From Erythroxylum novogranatense (taxonomy: Eukaryota; Streptophyta; Magnoliopsida; Malpighiales; Erythroxylaceae): a DNA stretch of 64,000 bases. Made by a program: the position numbers and the translations under genes. Positions within the stretch are counted from its first letter, which is position 1; each line of letters begins with the position of its first letter. This document shows, in pieces, positions 58,861-64,000 of the stretch. The notes beneath the pieces are model-generated. The model searched no databases and had not been told where the DNA came from. It saw nothing but the letters and a program-made list of their open reading frames with translations. The stretch covers positions 62,497,567 through 62,561,566 of the forward strand of contig CM057227.1 in assembly GCA_029891385.1 (NCBI GenBank). Reading direction: 5' to 3'.

Positions 58861-60335
58861 GGCCTATCTTCTGGTCCATTTTTGACCCTTCAGAAGATAA
58901 AATCTATCTTCAAGGTCTAATAAAAGTTGTAGATCTTGAAGTCCTCTTTTGAACCATCTAAAAAACACCCTAATCCAATATCTTTAGGGAAAGTTATAGC
59001 AATTTTCTCACTTCTTCCGTATTTTTCCATTCGTTTGCTTTTTCCTTTGGCTTTGTCTAATCCTATTTCTGGCCTTTTTTGACCCTTCAGATGATAAAAT
59101 CTAGCCTCAAGGTCTTCTTTAAAGTTGTATATCTCAAATTTCTCTTTGAAATCATCCTAAGATGATTTTAATCCAACATCTCTAGTGAAAGTTATTCCAT
59201 TTGTACCGAGACAAGTTTGATATGATTGAGGACCAAATCTTGTTTGATTCTTTCGGCCATAATTTTGTTATCCGACCTCCAAATGAAGTGATTCTTGACC
59301 CTTAGATTCATAACACTTTTCTTTTTACATCTCCATGAAATATTATTGATTTTGGTATTGATGTGAAAAAGATATATTAAATCAAGTAAGGGTATTGATT
59401 GGAAGAGTAGGAATTAGATATGTTACTGAACATGCTTCAGTGTTTTGATGACTTCTGGATCGGTAGAGCTCCAAATGAGATGATTCTAGTTTCAAGATAA
59501 ACAAGAGACAAGGAGCTACAAATGATATGCAGAAATCGAAATCTAATTCAGTCTCTAAGACTTTCAATTCTGGATGGAAGTTGGGTATAGTGTATTGTTT
59601 CAGTCTACCAATAGTCTGAAATGTTTGGGGCAATACTTTTAGAGTTTTGAACTAGATAGATTGGGGTCCTTGGGAACTTAAGACAAGGAAGAACACTTTT
59701 CTAGAAGAAAGAGTTATGTCAGAATATTCAAGGGTACTTTTGGCAAGACACTTAAGTATAAAAGACATAAGACAAAAATGGAAGGACAAATGGGACAATT
59801 CTCAATCATTAAGGGCATAATTGGAAGAAGAAGTGTTGTCTTGCTTATAAATGAAGAAGAAAAAAGTGAATGGAAGGGAAGCAGAGGAGAATAACGAAAT
59901 GAGAAAGACAGAGAAAGAGAGTTGGATTGTTAGAGAGAAAAGAAGAGCGTTGAGCTAGGGTTTCAATTATGTTAACCTTCAAAAGAGATTTTGGAGTTGT
60001 TCAAGAAAGTAAAAAGGAAGAGGAAAGGAAGAGCTTCCCTTTTGAGCTAAAGATCCCTTCATTTGGTGAAGAATGAAGGTAAGATCATTTTAAAAATTTT
60101 TAGATTTTTGGAAGGATTTTAGTTCATGGAGTTTAGAAAATGCTTGGGTTTAAGTATTCTAGAACCAGTTTTAGTGATTGTGCTTAAGGGATTTTTCAAT
60201 TGAAAACCCTATTGAGTGGAATTTTTGTTATTGTATAACGGGATCAAAGAGGTAAGAGGAACAAGAGAAGAGGCATGTTTGGGCAAGTCTATAATCAAGG
60301 AAATCAAAGTGGGTACATGTTTATAATAGAGTAAA

Positions 60336-63137
60336 TGTAGCGCCCCCCTCATCGTAGGGTACACATCGGGAAACCCGAAGGTCGCTCCGATACAAATCCC
60401 ACAATGAAGGTGCACCACCAGAACATTTCCCAATAATATTCACATGGCATCGCAATAAATTAAATCACAATATATCAGAAATCAGTAAATTAGAATCCAA
60501 AATAATAATCATCTAGTACAGACGTCTAATATCAGAATAGACAAGTCTATCAGTCTCCTAACAAAACCAAAAGGAAGCTGATACAAGCATCTATCCTAAG
60601 TCATCCTCAAAATCCAACCCAGCTGACCGACCTGTGAGCCATCGCTTCTCCTGCCAGCACGCTCGCATGGCAGGAAAGAATATCTTCGGAGCTAGGGGTC
60701 TACTCTATCAGTCCTAAAAAATAGGTTGCAATTTTGGGTGAGTTTGCGAACTCAATGAGAAACCATCATCGATGGTTCACTCAAATCATGCATTACGCAA
60801 ATTGCATACAGCACGACACAGTAATATTCAATTAACAGTATTATATAACAATTTACAGTAGTTTATAATAGTGTACAATATCAGTGACAATATTACAGTA
60901 GTATAGAACAGTTTATAGTATCACATCACAATTTACAGTAAATCATGGCATCACACAGTTCAGTAATCATCACACAATGTGGCAATTCAATCAGTCATGT
61001 ATATAATGCATATAAGACTCTTTCCGCTTATTCAAGATTGCCCCAAGTGCTCGACCAATGTTCGATGGGGGACGTCAGTGATTTCTCCCCGAGCTAGGCC
61101 CGGTCGACAAAGATTCGAGCTCGAGGCTCTTTTCAATGATAATAGCAACTTGGATCACATTCCATTATCTGTTCATGCATTTATGCATGCAATGCAAAGG
61201 TTCAAGAATTCAAGATTCAAAGGATTCAAAGTATGACTATAAAAGCCCAAGATTGTATTTCTCAAGAATATACATAATTCATCCAAAGACAAGAATCCAA
61301 TCCAAGATCAAGAGAAACATGTCATTTCGCACATTTCAAGAATCATGCAATTTCACGATCCAATACAAGAGAGGCATACCATTCGATCATGTATATTTCA
61401 AGAATCATACTGCCACATTTGGCAAGTAATTCACGTTGAGCATTTAAACAAATCAGAATTTGAGAAACTAACTAGGTTACTCACCAGAACTCCGAAAGCA
61501 CGCTCGAAGTCTCAGCAATGTCCGTGGAGCGACGGTCCAACGGTGCCTCTATAACAGTAAAGTACAGTCCCATTACTAGATGCTCAATTAAACCATTTAG
61601 TAATGCATATGTCTCAGTGAGATGATGTACAATGCATGTTCACGATTTTCCTGGCGCTAAAACCCAATTTATAACTCTTATATCCCAATCTAACTCTTCG
61701 CTCAATTGGTCGACAATAATTGATCCAATCCTATAATTCAGTTCAATTTCCTCAATTCATATTTCCTAAAGCAATTTCCTATCCATTGGGTCAAGACCTC
61801 TATTGAAATCTCAATTAAAACTCCAATTGTCTCAATTCAATATTTAGGTCACACTATGAACCATAATTGACCTTAATCTCTATATTTCAATACCATTAGA
61901 TCAATTCAAATTTCCATAATTATCCTCAATTGTAGACCTATTTCTCTAGTCCAGAATCTAAACAGAATCACCTCAATCGGAGGTCTATACCATAAATTGT
62001 GCCCAATATACTAACAATCATCCCTTCATAATTGCCATCCTCATGCGACCTATGTCCGCTTGTCATGACGATATCACGCCACTACGCCGCTCAATGACGC
62101 AAGCCGAAGGCTCATCGCGACGTATCTCCAGGCGCTTCATTGCGTGCCTCGTCAAGGCTTTCGTCGAGTATGAACACTAAATTTATTCGCCACAAGCGGC
62201 GTATCGCCAGACGTCGCGACGTGCGACCGCGCCACCTTCTTCTCCGATCGATTTTTCGCCATTAATGCTATTTAAAACCTCCATCAACACTCTAACCACT
62301 CAATCTAACCCAATAAATGCCATAAATGCTTGAAACAACTACTAATAACAACATTAAAGCCTTAAACACTTACCAATCACGCTTAAATCCACAAATCTCT
62401 AAGAATCGCCGTAAACCCTAAATCTTTCGAACTCCACAATAACTCACTCCAATCCTTCTCAACCTTCATCAATCACAATAAATCAGTTAGGCTAGCACAA
62501 TAGGAAGAAAACCATAGAGGAAAGATTGAAGAATCCTTAACTAAAGAGGAAATCGAAATCACCGTGGAGAAGAGGAAGAAGAAAAACGTTAATGCCTTAC
62601 GTAACTTTCCCAAATCTCAAACCTAGGCTATATATAGACCTAAGTCTTCAAATCAGTCCAAATTTCAGTCTCTAAATTTCAATGGTTCAACATTTTAATT
62701 CCCTAACAGTATAACCCTAATATTTCCTTAGCCATTGGACAATTCTTTCAGTACTATACAGTCAATCAGTCTGTCACTCCAAAATTTCCGGTCCGGGCAT
62801 TTTCTCTCGAATTTTCCAAAAATTTCCTACAAGTCACTATCAGATGCCAATCACTCTTAGACTATTCTAAATCAGTCATTCGGGCTCACTTACTCTTAAT
62901 TTCTCAGTCAATTAAAATCCAGTCAGTCCAATCAGTTCACAATTCAATCAGTTCATACTTCCACTTAAAATGCCGGAAAATCATGAATGCATGTACCTAT
63001 GAATAAATGCATATGCAAGAAACATGTTCCTCTATAATTAGAGGCCAGTAACATGTTCAATCAGTGAATGCAGTGAAACCTATCAGTGTAACCCAGAATT
63101 ACTATAATATCCTTGCTAACAGTAACGGGATGTTACA
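60336..63137 (-). repeat. 3' LTR of a Tekay-like element on the minus strand
   Basis: On the minus strand it starts TGTAACATCCCGTTACTG (63137) and ends GGGGGCGCTACA (60336), 2802 bp. It is preceded on that strand by a TTAATTAGGAGGGGTG polypurine tract. A TATA-like CTATATATAG lies at 62628-62637. A GC-rich block (about 62040-62235) with CGCACGTCGCGACGT recalls the block in the + strand Tekay LTRs. Confidence 0.85.
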
Positions 63138-63241
63138 ATTCACCCCTCCTAATTAAAATTTCGTCCTCGAAATTTAATACCTGTCCGATCGAATAAATGA
63201 GGATACTGACTCCTCATACGCTCCTCAGTCTCCCATGTAGC
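63138..63241 (-). pseudogene. Chromodomain end of the minus-strand Tekay-like element
   Basis: Minus-strand translation reads ATWETEERMRSQYPHLFDRT, GIKFRGRNFN, stop, then the polypurine tract and the LTR. This is the last part of the polyprotein; the rest is displaced by the insertion at 63242. Confidence 0.8.
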
Positions 63242-64000
63242 TGTAGGAACATCCCGGGAGGTACATCATATGTACGGCAGCGGAAAACAAAATTTTTGTT
63301 CCCGAGACTTTCCCGAACGCCAGGATCCAGGTATCGGTATGAAGACATCAACCTAAATAGCCAAAAGAGACTATCTCTAAAGGTGATCCACGCAGAGATC
63401 GAGAGAACCTAACCGATCAAACCCTTTGACCGGAATAGCTAGAACAGTTAAAGGTGCTAGACCTACCTCATCTGGAGAGTCAAGGAAACGTTGGAATCCT
63501 TGCCTTGGAGAAGAGAGAAACACGTTGATGCCTTAAGGAGAGGAAGAAGCTTGAAACCTTTCTCCTTTCTTACCTTAACACTTAAGGAAGATCGTTCTTC
63601 CTCTTGAAGCCAAAAGCCATCGACGGTGACCACCAAGCTCTCACTCTATTTCTTTTGTCTCTTAACACTTAAAAGACAACCAAATGAACTTGGTTCGAGG
63701 AGATGCACGGATGTGCTAATAGCCATGCTTTAATTACTTAATAATAAAGTAAAGCATCTTTGACTTTTCAACTCTCATCCTCCTTCTCCATTTCCAACGT
63801 ACATGCTTTATTTTAATATATTAATTAATTAATTAATTTCTTAATTAATTAATTGATATATAATTGCTAAGGTCCAAATTAACTGGGTCGGTCCTACCGG
63901 CTCTATCGCCCCGTCATCAAACGACTCCTAAACCTTTCTTAGCAATATTGATGTCGCGATCTCATCGACATATCCCAATCTCATCGGGATCCATTTAATC
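63242..64000 (-). repeat. Second copy of the solo-LTR family, cut by the window end
   Basis: TGTAGGAACATCCCGGGAGG onward aligns with 37152 to about 37920, including the AAAATTTTTG block, the TAAT microsatellite (63816-63854) and the GGTCGGTCCTACCGG block. Orientation as in the first copy. Its other end and any internal region are outside the window. Confidence 0.85.

Larger units (their letters stand above)
35310..60335 (+). repeat. Host LTR broken into three pieces by later insertions
   Basis: The pieces are 35310-35452, 48063-48265 and 57570-60335. Together they follow the same sequence path as the 4.2-kb LTRs of the element at 35453-48057: a TGTTGGACCTCGAA start, the GAAGAATTAAGGTGAAAGTTAG block, the 200-bp modules, the TATAAATGAAG box (59846) and the AAGGAAATCAAAGTGGG block at 60297. 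Target duplications GTGGA and ATACT mark the two breaks, so the pieces are one sequence. Its far end is cut at 60335 by a minus-strand LTR. Confidence 0.8.

Overview
This is a plant nuclear window, most likely from a eudicot; I cannot name the species. It has GT-AG introns, LTR retrotransposons primed by an initiator-tRNA-Met-like site, AT-rich intergenic DNA and one conserved plant housekeeping gene. I see no bacterial, viral or organellar gene. The rest is layered, mostly dead, transposable elements.

1-6610: 3' half of a Tat-lineage Ty3/gypsy element on the + strand (end of reverse transcriptase, two RNase H regions, integrase), followed by an antisense extra ORF with an N-terminal domain resembling the 'putative gypsy type transposon' family, and a probable 3' LTR.

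7500-22450: one complete host gene, acylamino-acid-releasing enzyme (AARE, a serine peptidase of family S9). I resolved 17 coding exons whose phases all close, giving 767 residues with the catalytic Ser, Asp and His present. Intron 5 holds an antisense 5.1-kb Ty1/copia element (9854-14947). Intron 14 holds a 1.7-kb gag-only LTR element (19263-20983) with LTRs that read as identical and a perfect 5-bp target duplication.

22450-34250: a decayed Ty3/gypsy element (22530-28281) with an inverted SINE-like foldback insertion in its reverse transcriptase and a roughly 80-bp direct duplication at its flanks. Next come AT-rich DNA, a hAT transposase C-terminal relic, and an Athila-like relic on the - strand.

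34252-64000: a nested stack. A host LTR (35310-60335, in three pieces) was invaded by an element with about 4.2-kb LTRs and only 2.1 kb inside (35453-48057, TSD GTGGA), which itself carries a 1.9-kb solo LTR (37152-39093, TSD AATTG). The same host LTR also received a nearly full-length Tekay-like chromovirus (48266-57564, TSD ATACT) and a minus-strand Tekay-like LTR (60336-63137). A second copy of the solo-LTR family (63242 onward) sits in that last element and runs off the window. The duplications let the order of insertion be read directly.

The only gene with a clear cellular role is AARE. The points most worth a second look are the gag-only element, the antisense ORF, the 80-bp flanking duplication, the foldback element, the size and internal repeats of the 4.2-kb LTRs, and the recurrence of TAG/TGA stops where C-to-T decay is the simplest cause.
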